A stretch of DNA of 64,000 nt from Toxoplasma gondii ME49 (Eukaryota > Apicomplexa > Conoidasida > Eucoccidiorida > Sarcocystidae), in NCBI RefSeq assembly GCF_000006565.2, contig NC_031479.1, forward strand, positions 186,001 to 250,000, given 5' to 3'. The notes under the pieces are model-generated. The model saw only the letters and a list, made by a program, of their open reading frames with translations. It was not told the origin of the DNA and made no database searches. A program made the translations under genes and the position numbers. This document shows, piece by piece, positions 1-13,700 of the stretch (position 1 is its first letter; each line of letters opens with the position of its first letter).

Positions 1-590
1 CTGGCTGCATGCCTGCGTTCCCAACCGCGCTGAAAAACACCCGCTCCATCGAAGCACCACTCCACCCGACCTGTTCCGATCAGTCGTTCATGGCCACCAT
101 CGAACGAGCACGCTGAAGCAGAAATCGACCTCCGCTGGAGGCGCTCGAAAGGCCAGCGCACCAGAAACCAGCTCACGAAGTTCGAACTCTGGTGCTCAAC
201 ACACGAGTGGCACGACTCCCCCCCAATGGCCGGTGTATCTCACAGCTACTTCACTCAAAATACGGATCCCATGCTGGGCTAGTTTGTGGACCGGTGCGTC
301 ACCGGCGCGGACACTGGCAAGCCACGAATTCTTCGAGAACCTCCCACAAGCTATCCGTGGCTCCTTTTGCACGAAGACGGTACGCCGTCTCACATCAGGC
401 AACCTTTCTCAAGACAAGCTCAGGGCCAGTTTGACGCAGACAGGGTAACCCGGCATCACCACTTTCAGCATTCACGCACAAACGCGCAGGTGTTTTCTGC
501 GCCGTGTGGCACGGATTTCGAGGGTGGGGTGGTGCATGGTGAACCGGCTTTGCACACAGAGACTCGCGAAGCTGAAGGAAAGAAACTTAC

Positions 591-1025
591 TTCTCCACCG
601 CCTGCACCTGCCGTGGCAGCCGCCGAGTTCTCCGGCTCCGGCCCATCCGAACTGGGAGCGGCAGGAACTGAAGCAGCCTCGGGAGATGACGACTCCGACG
701 GCTGGGGCGCCCCTACGTTATTCCGGCTTTCCTTTGACGGAGATTCCGCGCGGACCTTTTTGGGATTCTGGTCACTTGGGGTGGGCGAGGAAGAGGCCGG
801 TGTCGCCTGACCATCGCTTCTTCCTGTCGATCGGTCTTTGGCATCTGGAGAATCGGTGTCGGGTGCCGAGGCGGCAGATAGCGTTTGATTATCTTTACTG
901 GTGTCTTTCTCGTCTGTTGCACTAGGTTCCACGGTGCTGTCCACGGACGCGGTCGTTGTGGCCTCTCCACTCCCTCCGGCCTGTGGCGAGTCTCCGGACG
1001 CGCCCTTCTCTGTGGCCTCGAACAT
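591..1025 (-). CDS. First coding exon of an unidentified gene running off the left edge (partial)
   Basis: The ATG at 1025 (minus strand) opens a frame that stays open to 465. A strong splice donor, GTAAGT, begins at 590, so coding exon 1 is probably 591-1025: 145 codons ending in phase 0. The encoded segment is low complexity, rich in Ser, Ala, Thr, Pro, Glu and Asp, with no signal peptide, membrane segment or recognisable domain; it reads as a disordered N-terminal extension. The remaining exons must lie at lower coordinates, and I could not identify another convincing exon between 1 and 590, so the product is unknown. The acidic, biased composition and the good donor are the reasons for calling it coding. 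It could instead be a chance open frame. Confidence 0.5.
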
Positions 1026-4000
1026 TCTGCCTGCATAAACCTATCCGATTAAGAATGTTTGATTAAAGAACACAAAATACCTCCCGGCAAAGCAAGGCGT
1101 TGTCAGCTTATCGTCCGGGAGAGGAACCCCGCCAGTCGGATCCGCCCGCTGACAACGCAGGAACTCGAGTTGGCGGGGCGACAGAGCTCGAAGCAGCCGC
1201 ACCAAGGTAGCTTACCCCGCAGAGATCAGTCCTTCTCCGCCGGCGAATACTCTTGGCCGCGACGAAATAAGACGGGTGAGGAAGACGAAAGGGATGGGGT
1301 ACACGAAGACAATCTTTAACGCACGGATTCTGTATGGTGAGCGAGGCTGCAAAAATTCAGGGAGGCTCGGAGTAACATGATTCCCGAAGATTGGCCTTCA
1401 CCAGAGAACGATCGAGTCGGAAACAGCCACTCCGCCGTTTGGTGGCCTTGCGCGTGGGCAGCAGCCACATAATAACGGCGTGTAAACAACGGGATACGTT
1501 TCGGAAACCAGTTTTATAATCGGCATACGCGACTAGCTGCAGAGTGTGTGAATTTCTAGCAAGCAAGCCCCCGAAAAAACAACGAAAGGACCTCTGTCCG
1601 TCCTGTAGCCGACCTCCTTACGATTGGTGAAGCTTTACTTATCAGAGGTGCAGGACTTCCGGTTGCAAAGGGCCACGAGGGCCTGGATGCAAGAGCACAG
1701 CTCGTTCAATTCCCCCAGTGGCAACGTCGATGCTCAGAAAAAAGCCTAGGAAAGGACTGTTTATGTCAGATTTAGAGATGAGAGAAACTTGACAGTGCGG
1801 ACCTGCTGCTGCCTGGCGCCTGCGCACTGGTGGTGGAGGGACGAACTAGAGAAGCAGTCATATCGGGACAGACGGATACTGAGTTAAGAAGCGGTCTAAA
1901 GAAATCACGAAAGAACGGTCATATGCCGATGTTTGCGAAGGAGAGGGACGGAAAGGGAAACTAAGTAAGGATAGAGGGACGATTAGTCGCGGGTTTGACC
2001 AGGAAACTCGGGAAATTGTCGGCATGATCCCGTGCGCGAGTGAAGCACGGCGAAGACGTCAGTCTTTGAGACGAAACGCAGCAGCTGCAAAAAATGTACA
2101 AATCCGCTGGAATGCCCACTGTGTGACTTAACTGAAAAGAAGACACCTTCGATTTTCCGCCACGGCATCGCTGTGTTTGGAGCTTTTCCCCGTAGCTCGA
2201 TTTCTGGCAATCGAAGGCTGAGCGCGGCAAAGATCTAGCAAATGGCGCGTTCCGCAGCCAAAAAGGGGAGATACACACGACACAAACGGGACAGGACTGA
2301 ACATAAAAAAAGCGTTAGCGAGATCAGAAAAATGCCGGCGAAGAAAATTGTCGAAGAGTATGCACTTCTTCAGGAACTGTGTCGCGAAGGTGAGTCTTGA
2401 CCTCGCGCATGTTGTATCGAGCCAAGCAACGGAAACTCTCATTCGCGCGAGGGGCTTTTACATGCATGGTCAACGGAACTTCCGGGTCTCTATTCGACGG
2501 AGGCGAACTTTCACGTTGGTCGACTAGAGGTCACATTACAGAAAAATCCAAAACGACGGGGCCCTCTACGCGGTTCAAACTCTCCAGGGAATTGTCCGCA
2601 ATACTGGAAAGTGTATAAGTGGGTCGCAGTTGCTGGGCAGGCCCTACTGATAAAAACGCATCTGTCGGTGACGGAGAAACGGCTAGGACTACCTCGAAGC
2701 CGACAGAACGTCTGGAGGTGGCCTTCCAGGACCATGAGGGACCATGTTGCATTCTCCTAGACATTGGTTAAATCTCGTTGATTTTTTCTGTCGTCTGCGT
2801 GTGACGAGTTTTGAAATTGCCAGCTTCCCAACCAAAGCCATTCTCTCACAAATTCATGTCACGGCAAAAATCCTGAGGTATGTGTGTGTGTGTGAAACCA
2901 GAGTGGCTTTTGCAGTCGTTCTGCTTCCAAAGGCCCAGAGTTGGGATAAGATTTGGTTCCACACGCTTGGTTGTTCAGCTCCTTCGCTGGATCGAAAAGG
3001 CCATGTGTTCAGTGAATGCAGCGAGTCGCTCTGTGCGCGTGTCGGCCTATCCAGTCAGTCGCAAGAGGCAGGCGTCTGGATGCAGAGAACAGGCGAATCT
3101 CGCGCAAACAACGTAGTCGACGACCCAAAGGATATTGGCTTTTCAGGGGACTTACACGAGTGAGAGTGGCGACGTGAATAGGAGTACACCAAAAGAATGC
3201 ACAAAGCCCAGGTAGTCTTCCAGGACCTAAGCTTGGCTGATCCTCCTCAGGTTTCGTTCCTAGCTTAGCGGCGCACACTTGACACTTCAGGGATGTAATT
3301 TTGCCCCCTGGGAACCGCCGTTCAGCAACGTACGTGATATCTGTCCTGAATACTGAATGGTCAAGGTCTCAACTCATGGCGGCACAACCCGCCACTAAAA
3401 CGGATGCAGATCTGTTGCCTCCATGCTTTCTTCTGCACCTGCTTGAGTTTGCTAAGCTTGAATCAATCTAAAGAAATCCCCTGATTTATCTCAGAGAGGT
3501 GACTCAGTGGTGACCTGGGGCTGTCACCGACAACGGACTAACGAGCGAGCAGCGCCCCGGTATTTCAGGTCACCCATTAGTTGAAGTTTCCACGGTACGG
3601 TTGTCGAGCATGATTTGTCCTCTATGCGAACGGATCTACTGGAGCAAACCTAGACCAATCACAACGCGATACATGGTGGCTGTCAAAGGCACTGATTGTC
3701 ACTTGAGCGTTTGACCGGCTTACAATGCATACAGGTAGTGTGCTGCTCATCCCTTGGACGGCGGTCCGTTTTTAAGAAGTGCACACATTCAGCACGATTC
3801 CTTCCAGACTACTTCCCATTTGAAATGCGCAAACCGAAACGGTCAGTCCTCTTTAATGACACAACAGCGCAGTGGACCCTTCCCTTTGACGCGGCTGTTG
3901 CTACACATGCACGCAGTGCAGTCAGGGTTTGCAGCGCTGAACGCTGGCGTATCAAAAACTTGTAATTGAGCGCACACACTTTCACGTTCACTTTGCCATT

Positions 4001-4634
4001 GAAACAGCGGGACCGTTGTGATATTTCTCTTCTCCATGCGTTCTCGCTTGTCAAAAGGCAGAGAGAGCCATAATTTTGCGGTTGTTTCCGTCGAAAAATA
4101 GTAACACACAATGACTCTGACCCTTGTTTGGACTTCGTTGAGTGTGCACGGATCGGTGACACATGAATTCCGAAGTCCTTAACACTTTTCCAAGATTCCT
4201 CTGAGTGGTTTCTCGGAAGTCGGAACTTGTACGCAAGCGAAAACTATGTTTTTGCAGTCGTGTTGTTGTTTCTGACCCACAAAATTTTGGCGTTGCAACA
4301 TTGCAAACCAGCTCTGAATGGGGCAATGTCTTTGATTCCCTGCATGCAGCTTTCTCCGTGACAGCGTTACTGTCATTGCTTTCTTCTCGACCCTCTGACA
4401 GAGTCTTGTTTCTTTGACGAGCAGCCTTAGCGCACACATTTGTTGCGGACCATTTTCCCTACTTTCCCCTGTCTCCTTCAGTGGGAGCGCAAATCCGCGC
4501 GAGTTTCTTCCGACCGTGCCTACGAGCAGCTCGTCACAACCGTCTCCGTTGCGCCTCTCCGTTTCTTCTCTCCGTTTCCGTCATTTTCCTCCCTTCCTTC
4601 CTTTTTCGTATTCTTTGTTCCGGCCTTACCCACG
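1026..4634. other. Intergenic gap between divergent genes
   Basis: This 3.6 kb separates the left-edge minus-strand gene from the plus-strand proteasome chaperone gene. It holds only short, compositionally unremarkable frames and a short (TG) run near 2882-2894. It probably contains both promoters and 5' leaders. A plus-strand frame of 139 codons at 2744-3163 has no domain or coding signature. Confidence 0.5.
4341..4347. promoter_or_regulatory. TGCATGC site upstream of the PSMD5-like gene
   Basis: The palindromic core GCATGC lies about 290 bp upstream of the proposed start at 4635. TGCATGC is known as an over-represented promoter motif in Toxoplasma and related coccidia. The core also occurs elsewhere in the window, including inside introns (for example near 7570, 8287 and 14218), so position relative to the gene is the only support. 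Confidence 0.3.
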
Positions 4635-7612
4635 ATGCTCTCTGCGTTCGACCAGTCGTCTCAAGCTGCAGCTCCGCGTGTGGCCTCTCTAGCAGCGCTG
4701 ACAGCGTTTGTCGATTCGCCTCAGACCAGCCAAGCTCTAGAGGAATTTCGACAACACATTTCCCCGGGAGAGCTTGTTCTACAAACTGCTCAGACGGCTG
4801 CACAGACTGCGGGGAGAGTCAAGGCGGAATTGGGGGAGAATGAGGAGAGCGAAGAACTGGTGATCGTTGTCAGAGCCCTTCGAAAATGTCTCGCGTATGA
4901 TGGAGTTCTTGAGAACGTTGTCAGGGAGCCCCAAGTAAGACAGATGGTCGCTATCAGGAGAGAAGAAAAAGGACGGGGGGCCTCTGTTCAGCTGCCAGGC
5001 ACTTCAAAAGGAATCGCATACGATTCCTATGTACGTGATTCACTTTACTCAGATGTTGAGTCACGCACGTCGGGACCGTAACAGGCAGAGGGGAAGCCCC
5101 ACGGTCATACGTTCTTCTCTACTGTGTTTGGTGCGTTTTTTGCGTACGGAAGTCGTGTTCCGTATCCTAGGTACTCCCATGTCTGCTTTTATTGGGTTTG
5201 AACGTCATGCGAATGTTGACGCGCAAGGTCATCGAATGCAGCGGTGTGCACCTTAATGGAGATTTACACACCACAGGCTCGTTGCGGACGTTGCGGTCAC
5301 ACGTCACGTCGCAAACGAGGTGAATGCTCTGCGTTTCCGTTCCGTTTCCAGATTTCTTCTGGTCACCGAATAGATGGTCAAATGGCCCTTTTGCGCACGC
5401 ATCTTTGTTTCCCCAGCTCCGGCGCGTCCTGATCGACGCCGCAGAAAGTGGAAGCACTTTGCTACGGCGTTTGCTGGTGCAGCAACTTGGCAAACTGATT
5501 GGCCAGGGGTCTGCAGGTGAGTGCAGTGCCGTCAGTGGATGGGTCACTCTTTGTGTGTAAAGTCTGATCTTCTGGATTATTATAGGCAGTGCTCCTCCAC
5601 AGGGAGCACAACGTAGCCAACGTGGTAGATTAGCCACTATCGTCTAACCTACTCTCCCATGGATTCTCTGCGTGCTCCAAGAAATTCTCTCTGCTTTTCA
5701 GCCAGTCGTCCTTCAGGACTTTGGTCAATCCTGTCCACGATTTCCCGATTCTCCCGACGATCCAGAAGAGCCACGGTTTCTCTGTCTCATAAAAAGCAGA
5801 ATGCGTAAATGTCCACCCTTTCTCGCGTTGCAGCAGATGCGCTGTTCTCTGATCAAGGCCTCACAGAGATCGAATCCTCCACATTGGCATTTTCCGCAAG
5901 GCTTCTGTTCAGTTGCCTACCTGGGGTTAGCGACTACAGTGCAGGGGTTAAACACCGGACATCCAGCTCCTCGTTTGTTTCCCTCAAATGCTCTTCTCAG
6001 GCGTCGAGCTGGCCATCGAAGCGAAGCTGTACGAGCTGCTTCCTGGTCTCCTGGGAGACCCTGACGTTGGAGTGGCGAGCGATGCAGCGAAGGCCATCGT
6101 GGCCAGCTTAGAGAGTCGTCAGGGTTGCCAGGCGTTCTCTTCTCCTGAATTCTTTCAATCGCTGATGGCTGCAGCCGCTTCGCCGGATGAGGTAAATCAC
6201 GTGTAGGGAAGAATGGAAAGATCCGTTGCGCGACGCGCGTTCTGTCTATGCAAGAATTGTCATCTCACCTGGGCTCTCCCTACACAGTAGAACTTGGATT
6301 CGGTAAACGAAGGTCTCCGTGATGTTCCGAGGAGGCCGTACATAATGGATCACTGCAGTGACTCAAAGTTATACAGTTGCGCGGATGTTTGGGTGGGAAC
6401 CGTCTCTTGCGTCTGAGGAGTTCCAGCCGCGTGACGAGCGCTTTGACTAAGCGGGCTTCGATGGCCAATCTGTGAGTCCAGCCTCGGGTTGCATCTTTGG
6501 CCCAGGATCTCGAGTTTGCGCAAAACCAGTGGTAAATGCCAGTTCAACAGTAGACGTATTGGAACGGACTTTCACTGTCTCTGATTCGGTACCTCAATTC
6601 ACACGGCCTTCGCTGTCCGTCTCGCTGTCAGTCCTGATCCCTTGGCTTACGGATGACACCTGCATGCGCCGAGGGACGGCATTTGTGACTTCTCCCGTTT
6701 TCAGATGGTGAAGGTCCGGACGGTGGCGCTGTTTGTTGAAGCCGGGAGAAAGAACGAGACCGTTTTCAATGAGCTGGCTGACAGAGGCGCCTTCACGGTG
6801 CTGGTGAACTCTTTCGCAACCGACGACTTGCTACTGAAAATATCTCTCGTGGCTCTCATTGAACAGGTGAGCGAGAACGGTTCATCGAACTCGCTCGAAC
6901 ACCAAGCCCCAGAGCATCGTAGAGAAATCTAGGGGTATCCTCCAGGATTCAGGCATAGGTACAGATACATATATATATATATATATACATATATTCATGA
7001 GGTGCGTGCATACGTATATATATATATATATATATATATACTTTCTGACCTAGAGATGAAACTGTGCATCAGGAGCTGTACAGCGAGGATTCGTGTAGAT
7101 GCGTTCGCGCTTCTGTAGCGACGATGAAGGGTGCATGGAGTCCACAAAATGTGTTCACACACCGAAATCTGTTCCCGGGATGTTGATGTTTTATGCCTTC
7201 CGGTTTGTGAAGCTCGCGTCCTACCGCGCTGGAGCAAAGTTCCTTGCTCTCTCGTCCATCCCGCGCCAACTCGTAGGGTACGTCGTTGTCTGATATCGTG
7301 TGCACCCTTGTCTTATTCGTCGTCGTATGGCACAGAGGAATTCGTTTTCTCCCTCCTCTGCCTGTACGAGAGGCGATCCTCCCTCTGAAATCCGAACGCA
7401 TGCTCTTGCATGGCTGTGCACTCCATTTCGGTGCCCACACAACGACTCGTTGCATACGTGGAAGGACATGAGGCGCTCGTCTGACAAAAGGGCGGATATG
7501 CATCAACCTAAGGCTATCCTAGTGCAAAGAAGCGCTAAAACAGCATCTCATTGTCGCTGTGTTTCCTTCTCCAGTTGCCTGCATGCATCCGTCCGTCTCA
7601 GTGATATTCACT

Positions 7613-7653
<41 letters not shown>

Positions 7654-7693
7654 ATGTAAAAGCGTACATACTGAGTGTGTCTGTATCTGCATG

Positions 7694-7724
<31 letters not shown>

Positions 7725-10700
7725 GGACTTTCTGGATACATGAATATAGATAGTTAAGCAATTGTATTCAGATGCTTTTCCTATTTCCTAGCGTCTTTTA
7801 TTCTTTGTTGGACGAGCCTTTCTCAGAGGGAACTGAAGCAAGGGCGAGTAATCAAAATATGTATGCAGGCAGATATGTGCGTAAACGTGGGGTTTAGGAT
7901 AGAGCTGATGCACATATTGGCCCGTGCACATGCAAGAGTAAATGCCAACGTGAAGACCTGCATGGCGTGCCAGGGCATCTGCATCTAATATTTGCCTCTC
8001 TTGCCATCTTTGCGTTTTTCAAGGCGTATCCATGCTCAGAGCGCAGTTGAACCACGGCGCATTCAGCGTTTGTACGCGTTGACGAAGTAGAGATGTTGGA
8101 GAAACCTGTGTTTCCTCTGTTCAGGGAGCTGGCTGAAGACTCCGTTGATGAAACTTCTCGGGTTTCTCTTGTCCACGCTATTGCCGAGTTGATAAAGCAA
8201 GTAAGGCTCTTTGTCAAGAATCTCTGTCCCTCGCCTACTTTCCCCTAACCGGGTCTCTGCATGTGTCTGTTCTTGCCCCGCTGATGTGCATGCAAGAAAC
8301 TCGGTACGCAATCGCCAAGCACTCATCCAAAATGTGATAAACAGATGGCAGCCATCCAACAGGGAACCAGCGAAGACAAGAATCCTTTCTTCAACGCTTG
8401 TGTACTTGTGTCTCTTTGCTTTGGAAAGTACCGTGAGTTTGACATCCTGTTTGCGGGAGAACACAAGAGATGTGCAAGAAGGATTATTCTAAAGAGTTTT
8501 ATTGAATTTTACAAATCAGGGTGATATCTTCCGATGGTCCCTGGTGAAGGAGAAGGTTGACACCTTTTTCTGTTGGCTCTGGATGAGTCCAGAGGCTGTA
8601 GCAGGTCTCAGGGGTTGCTGGAAGCTAGGTTTCCCCACTGTCTTCCGGTGTCAGTTGCTGCAGTCGCACAAGAGACCTACATCTGGAGAATCTGGAGAAT
8701 CGTGTTTGTGTGTTCTCTTACTCTTGTCAGCAACCGGAGATCGGCAACGAGATGTTTCAAGTCCAGGGCGGCAGCTTGGCTAAAACGCTGGTGGTGAGAG
8801 CCTCTCTGGAAATTTGCCTGTTTCTCTGCTGCCTTTGCTCTGTTTGCTTTGCTTTTTGCGTCCCTGGTCGGGCGGTTTCTGCCGGAGAAAGGCCTGCTTG
8901 CGACAGAAAACGAAAGCGCACTTGTACCCCAGACTGGGGTTCTGTTGCAGAGTGAAGCGGAAGCGGGTCCGAAGTATGCTAGGTTTTTGGTTTAGGGAGG
9001 GAAGAAAACAATCTTGAGCTTGATAAGGGTAGAGGAGTTTTTGAGTAGTGAAGTGCGAAGAGTCTCGTTGTGGTTCAGCAGCTCCATGGCGGCTCACGAC
9101 GCCTTTGTTGTTGACAAAGATCCAGGTCGGCACAGGAGCTCGCAAAAAATGCGACCTGGATCAAGAACGTCTGGAGACACTTTGCTCCCGATCTACCATT
9201 TACACTTGTGTAAATGCATACAACACAGCTACAACGTTCACGCTGGCCGTGTCCAGAACTCCCTGGCGCTCAGTTGCGATTTCAGCTTCAGCAACCGTTT
9301 GTGTCTCTTCGTCGGCTGCAGCCACGATCCCAGCAGTCTTCGCGTGTTTTTTGGGGATAGGCCTCCTCAACTCAAATTGAGGAGTCAAGTAAAAGACATG
9401 CCATACAAGGATCATAATGTCCATCGGTACCTCTCAGTTGACCCTCAGTTCGCAATGCTAGACGGTAACTGCCCGGCTGGGAACGTGGAAGGAGTTGATG
9501 TGTTACTACACCTTGAACGTAGCCGATGTGGAGAAGCCTTCGGGGCTCGCAAGGAGAGGCGGAGCAACCACAAGAGTTCTTGTGACTTCTGAAAAGCGTA
9601 CCTTGAGGTGTCTGCTTTCCCCCCTTTGGTAGGAGTTTCAGCACAGCGTTCCGGCAACGCCTCAAGAGAAGAGCGACCTGGTAAGAACAGCACAGGGTAT
9701 GGCAAGAACGTCGTCTGTTTTTGGTTACTTTGCCTCCTCGGATGCTCAGTTTTCTCAGTGAAACCAGACCTGCGTTTTTTTTGCCTTCTTTGTGTGCTCT
9801 CGTTCCGCGTCGAGTTTCTGGCCGTCATCGCCTTTGAAGCCGTTCCGCGCCGAGTTATCACGCGGCGTTTTCTCGATGTCGTCGTTCCTCTTGGCTCCTT
9901 TTGCGGTGCTTCCGCCTCGCCTGGGAGTCCGAGCTGGGGCGCTGTACCTGTGCGGCTTGCCTGGTGCCACACCATTTACCGTTCGTCACCGCAACGTGTG
10001 AGAATCCACTAAGTTCCCTATGCATTGAGCCTGTTTCCCCGCTTTGCCATCCTTCTCGGCATCATCCGTTCTTTCTGCTCTCTGTGCTCTCTCAGTGCTG
10101 CGCGATCGCCGCCTGGGGGAGCATCGCCAGCTCTCCCCTGGGCTATGAGGCGGTCCAGAAGGCCGCGCCGACGGTCGGCGCAAGTGTAAGCTCTCGACGT
10201 TTTTCTTTTTCCACATAGTGAAATGACCCCTGGTGCAGTAGAACTAGAGCCCGGTGAGCACCGTGTATATCAGAGATCATCAGGATTTTAACCGTCGTTA
10301 AGCCTTTTCTCGCGTCTCTCTCTCGGTCGCATTGCTGAGCACGCTTGCATTTCTTCACCACTGGGAGCCCAAGTCTTTGCCTCGAGGTGTGTTACGTTCC
10401 GTACAGTCGTATGTAAAAGGTGTACGATAGAGACCTAGACTGGAAGTGAAGCGCACTTGTTCGTTCGATGGTCCACGCTCAATCTTACCATACACACTAC
10501 TTTTTCCATCTTAGACGGGTTCAGCAAGTCAAAGGTTCGCGGGAAACTGGCATCACATAGAAAATCAAGTCTTAGCATACGGGGTCTTCAATCGAGTGCT
10601 CTGCCTTGAGCATAGAAACTCGCCTACAGTTCACCACGCTCTTATTTAGCTGTCTCCGCGCCAGCTGTTGGCTGTAGAGCTCAGCTCGCCTTTCCCGCCT

Positions 10701-13700
10701 CTGCTTCCAAGTCGATTTCATAGAGCACCTAAAATCGCATAATGACAACGAAAAGGCGTTGAGGAAACGGCGAAACAATCCTGGAAGCACGTTCTCTTTA
10801 CAGTCCTACCGGGATTGATTTCCCGCGCGAAGTGCTCCTTCAACTGTGAGATCGGCCGCTCAGTGTGTGTTTGTCTTCCTGGTGTCCATGCTCCGCATCC
10901 GATGCCGTACTGCACAGCTCACCTCGATGGGGCGGACCGCTTTTGCCCGCTGAGGCACAAATAAAGTTCACATCAAAATCAGGAAGAATGGACTTCTCGG
11001 AGGCAACTGTGGCTGTCGGTTTCGTTTTTGTGCGTGATCGTCCCGTGTGTTGCCGAGACTGTCGCTCAGTTCTCTCTGTGTCTGGGCAAACATTGGACCG
11101 CTCGAGGGGAAGTGTGTCTTCAGAGTAATCAGAAAGAACTTGGTTGTCTGTACCTCCTCACTGGAGTCCTGTTCAGGATCCTACGTGCTAGAGTGTCAGC
11201 AGTCCAAGACGCTGGTTGTATGATTCGAGTTGAGGGTCTCGTGGAAAGAGATGTTCTCTCAACTTCGTCGGATCTGTCTCTTTTTCCTGCAGATCAGCAG
11301 CTACTTCACGGGAGAGACAGAGATTGCGAACCTCGCCATGGATGCTTGGAGCAACGTGTTGAACTCTTTGTAAGATGGACACCGAATACGGCAGGGGTGG
11401 GAGGGGTAAGGCGAGAGCCGAGGAGGGTGAGGCGTCTTGGCATTTGTGGCTTTGAGTCTCTCTTTTGGTCTAACGAAAAGAGACCAAAAGCAAGGACACA
11501 CACGGTGGAAGTGTCATCTTCCGCAGGAGGGAAGAGAGACGCTGAGTTGCACCCGACTCTCGGGTTTCGTCTTTGTGTACACTGCAAACGTTCACCCTAA
11601 ATAGGCTCTTTGGGGTCGTCTCTCATTTCATGCGTCGGGGTATGTTTTCCTGCGGGTTGCTCCGTAGGCCGGATCCTCTAGCGCCGGATGTGGAATCAAA
11701 GTTGAAGTCTCTCGCCGAGTCTGTAAGCGTTTTTCCTCAAAGACGAATCAGTGTGTGCGTGTGTCTCCTCGCCACTGGGCGTATCCCTTGCCCTCCGTGC
11801 TTTTTCCTGCTCGTGTCGGCCTCTCTGTGCCTTCTTCTGCTACCCGTTCTGCTCCGCCAGCTTTTCCGTGGTGTCATCCCCCTTCCGCTCGAAAGAGACT
11901 GCGACGCCACAAACGGCCAGCGGCAGTCAGTCTCCAGTGTGAGAAGGGAGGTCGAGATTTGCGTCTTGTCCAAAAACCTGTGTGTCCTTAGGTCTGCCAT
12001 ACCCATGTGTCTCGACCCTTTGGCGAAAGCAGAGCTCATTCGTATCCTCTTCTCACAGGTAGGTTCGTGCTGAGAGCCTGTTCCATGCTGCGTTATTTGA
12101 GTGTTTTGACGGATACAAAAATGGGGCTCACCCGTGGGCTGTGTGTTTTCCTGTTGGGCCTGCCTCACATTGACGACACCTGGTGGCACCTACTCGACCC
12201 TCCGTGCGCTTTCCTCTCTCAGAGGTTACGACGTCCAGAACGATATTACACTTACCATACTAGCGTCTGAGCACTCGTTGTCTATCGCTGTTAATATGAG
12301 TGGGCACAGGAATCCATGTATGACGCCCAGAACATCACCGTTGTGGAGTGGCACTTATGTCGTAGGATGCTGAAGTCAGCCACAGCAGCAATCTGGTGTG
12401 TATGTTTCCCCTACTGCACGCGTCAGCCGGGATCCGCAAGCCGTCTGACGTTCTCCAGGCATAACAGGCAGCTCTGTTTCTGTTTTGTTTTCTCCCTGCG
12501 CGCCGCTGCAGCTCTCTGCAGGAGCAGGCTGGCTGTCCAAACCATCATGGGGTCTGAGGAAATCCGGCGTTCCCTCGTCGACCCCTTCTCCGATGACTCG
12601 AGTGACGGTAAGAAAGGGGCAGAAACCATAAGAGCTAAGAAACATTAAAAACAGACGCGCACACGTATGTGAAGGCAAGCGGGGAGTTGGGAGTCCTTGC
12701 GAATGGTCTCTCTGAGGGTCGAGGCCGCGGTTCGGAACCGCGACGGTTCAGTCCCATACCTTTGCAAGGCTAAAACAGATTTCGGCATCTCCCAAGAAAA
12801 CCGAAATGCTATTTGTATGTGTTCTAAACTAGGTATACTCTACATGATTCACTATACTGATTGAGCGTGAGATAGTTATGCTTGCCGCTCGCACTATCGA
12901 AACAGGAAGAAGGAAGGGTCCTTGCTCACAGTCAGTTCTTCCGTGTAATGCGCGCATGTTCTTAAGGAAATGCAGCTCTCGATTGCAGGAAGTTACGTCT
13001 GGAAAAAAGAGGCGGGTCGCTGGACGCGCGTGTGACGTCATTGCCTTTACCTCTCTCTCTCACCCTGCATACAAGCGCTCTGCTTGCGGCTCTCCTGTTC
13101 TCCGTATCTTGTTTTGTGTGGAGAAAGGTGTGTGCTTCGTCTTCTGTCATGTCTTGTCTCTTTTTCAAATGCCGAATTGCCACCGTGCAGCGAAGTACGC
13201 GAAAAACACCTTCATCAAGAAGTTGGCTGCTGATCACCTGGACTGGCTAGGCACCGTGATCGGTGAGGAAACGGGACGCTAAAAGAGACACTAGGGAAGG
13301 CTCGAGGGGCCACCGTCGTGGACTTGCACATAGACATCGGACTAGCGTAAAGATCACGTACACCATACCCGGCGCACGCCAGCAACTTCATGAAGAAACA
13401 GCTGTGAAGAATCAGTTACACGTTCGCAGATTCGCAGCCTTGCGTCTGCCGAACCGCAAACATAGAACAGTCGAAAGAAGTTACCACATTACCCTATCCT
13501 CCGTGCAAAGCACGCATTAAGAGCCCGAAGGTAATTCCTAAACCATGCACCTGCACGTGTGTGGACCAACACCAAGTTTCGGTGGAGGGTGCGTTTGTCT
13601 TGATTGAACGCAAGAGCCTCCCGCGATTAATCGTTGCCTCATGCATTTGCGGGAGCTCTAAGTGCATCAAGAAGTGCCATATTTATACAGAAAGATGAGT

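Noticed and set aside
12717..12770. GC-rich hairpin-like sequence with GGTTCAGTCCC resembling a tRNA T-arm
   Set aside because: No matching acceptor stem, D-arm or anticodon arm could be drawn, and it lies inside an intron of the PSMD5-like gene.
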